A stretch of 64,000 nucleotides of DNA from Martensiomyces pterosporus (lineage: Eukaryota > Kickxellomycota > Kickxellomycetes > Kickxellales > Kickxellaceae), in assembly GCA_025201845.1 (NCBI GenBank), contig MU603955.1, positions 1 to 64,000 on the forward strand, given 5' to 3'. Under the pieces are notes generated by a model, which was not told the origin of the DNA, did no database searches, and saw only the letters and a list, made by a program, of their open reading frames with translations. The position numbers were made by a program, and so were the translations under genes. Numbering within the stretch: the first letter of the stretch is position 1; every line of letters starts with the position of its first letter. Of this stretch, positions 62,796 to 64,000 are shown one piece after another.

Positions 62796-64000
62796 ATGGA
62801 CTCGACTGCCGGAATTTATCAGCAGCACCACACAACCAGCACATCCGGTCTCTACCCGATGAGTGCCAGCGCGGATAGCGGCATGAGCGTTCCACCCGCC
62901 GGCGCAGTCCCTCTTGGCACACCTACATCGCCCCACCATGGAATCGACGGCATCTCTGGCGGATACCCAAGCTCCATGGGCTACCCACAGTCTCAGGGTG
63001 CCTCCTCGCAGCAAGTGCCTGCATCAGCCGCAGAGTCATCGTCGTCGTCTGAACCACATGGATTCAGCCAAATGGGACTTGATACGGTTGGTATTGATCA
63101 GCACGCCTGCCAGCTCTACTCGTCGTCTCAGCTCTCTGGACCGGCGGGCAGCGATGCTCACTGCGTGACTCCAATTTCGGGCATCCCACCCAGCTACTCG
63201 CCGTTTTCAGCACCAGCCAGCGCTTCCTCGTGCGTGCCGTCGAACGCACGGCTGCCTCTTTTTGGGGAGCCGCCGGCATCGACGCCGTCTACTGCTCCGA
63301 CCTATCCGTCAAGTGTGTCCTCGTTTGGTAAGCACCTCTCTCCTTCCTTCGTTTGCTTGGATCAGCTGGCTCGCTATAACTCGTCTGCACATTCTTCCCA
63401 TGACGTCCTCCTCCCTCGACCTCCTCACATACGTTTCAATTATCCTTGTTACCGTGTGTCTCCATCCCATTGTTCGCTGAGGTGTCCACAATTTGCATTT
63501 GCTCCCTTCCGTTCCCACTGGCGCTTGGAAATGCAGTTGTTTTCTCGTGGCCATTCACTCGTCAATGGCAATTAGAGCAAAAGAGGGAGTGTGTGAGGAT
63601 GGCCCTCTCTTCCAATATAGAGAGGTGGATGTAGTCGACAATAGCTGCTCGGCTTCGTCCGCCTATTATTCTCTCTCCATCGCTCTTCTCTGCAGAGCAA
63701 TGGGCGCGTAGCTCGCACACAGCACTCCCCCAGAGGGCATCTGCCTGCACACAATCGACTCTATTGAGCTGCTGCTACGGCTATTTTCCGAGTTGCGCTC
63801 ATCGCACAAACATCCGCCGCTCCACCTCCATCCTTCTGACAGCAACAGCAAAGTGCATGTGCAACTTGCGTGCCTGCCTTCTCAAAATGGGCTCCTCGAC
63901 ATGCGTGCGGATGCAAATATGTGACTCCGTGGCAGCAGGAAGGCACGCTGCCCCTTCTCACACCCATTGACCCGAACTTCGTAATCCACACTACCCTTTT
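62796..64000 (+). CDS. Ser/Pro/Gly-rich protein, N-terminal part, possible transcription factor
   Basis: The first exon, 62796-63327, encodes 177 residues starting MDSTAGIYQQHHTTSTSGLY, rich in Ser, Pro, Gly, Gln and His, then ends at TTTG|GTAAGC. This composition is common in the N termini of fungal transcription factors, but no DNA-binding domain is visible, so that is inference from composition and the long upstream region. A possible second exon begins at 63734 after a CTCCCCCAG acceptor in the matching phase (GICLHTIDSIELLLRLFSEL next); it runs to a TGA at 63922-63924. From 63924 a different frame stays open to the edge and reads TPWQQEGTLPLLTPIDPNFV. The two may belong to one gene with an indel, to separate genes, or be partly intron. 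Everything after 63327 is tentative. Confidence 0.6.

Overview
The window is eukaryotic nuclear DNA from a filamentous, probably early-diverging fungus. GT-AG introns (with two GC-AG introns), CT-rich leaders, AATAAA-type 3' signals and close, alternating-strand packing of housekeeping genes point to a fungus. The protein content agrees: adenylosuccinate synthetase, a yeast-type amino-acid permease, a PalA/Rim20 protein, an Ubp6-type deubiquitinase and a urease accessory protein UreD. Proteins with animal-like architecture (RPP40, a CCDC137-like protein, DNAJC8) next to fungal-type ones suggest a non-Dikarya lineage; Kickxellomycotina is only a guess. I see no rRNA, tRNA, CRISPR array, prokaryotic operon, virus or intact mobile element.

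Layout, 0-20 kb: the tail of an unknown gene; N-myristoyltransferase (+); a small voltage-sensor-domain protein (+) facing GPI10/PIG-B (-, three exons); GSK3 kinase (+, three exons); a CCDC137-like basic protein (+) facing RNase P/MRP subunit RPP40 (-); ETF-ubiquinone oxidoreductase (+); a disordered protein with a possible Mso1-like Sec1-binding segment (+) facing V-ATPase subunit D (-); and a two-PAS-domain protein (-).

20-38 kb: Ubp6/USP14 (-), a peroxisomal-type 2-hydroxy-acid oxidase (+) facing the HOPS subunit VPS41 (-), DNAJC8-like J protein (-) divergent from RIM20/PalA (+), DUS1 (-) divergent from ADE12 (+), then an amino-acid permease (+).

38-64 kb: a very large Sec7-PH Arf exchange factor (+, about 2239 residues in four coding exons), a NAD kinase with a roughly 265-residue disordered insertion inside its catalytic fold (+), ureD (+), a split gene for mitochondrial ribosomal protein bL34m (-), then about 6.5 kb without a recognisable gene upstream of a Ser/Pro/Gly-rich, regulator-like gene that reaches the right edge.

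The genes do not form a pathway cluster. Several act in endomembrane traffic and vacuole/endosome function (VMA8, VPS41, RIM20, the Sec7-PH protein, the Mso1-like protein, GPI10), which may be chance. The more unusual points are two GC-AG introns with identical donor hexamers, a run of very short first coding exons (4, 10, 22 and 62 nt), the NAD kinase insertion, the voltage-sensor-only protein, and the long gene-poor block at 56.3-62.8 kb. I found no convincing new multi-gene system.
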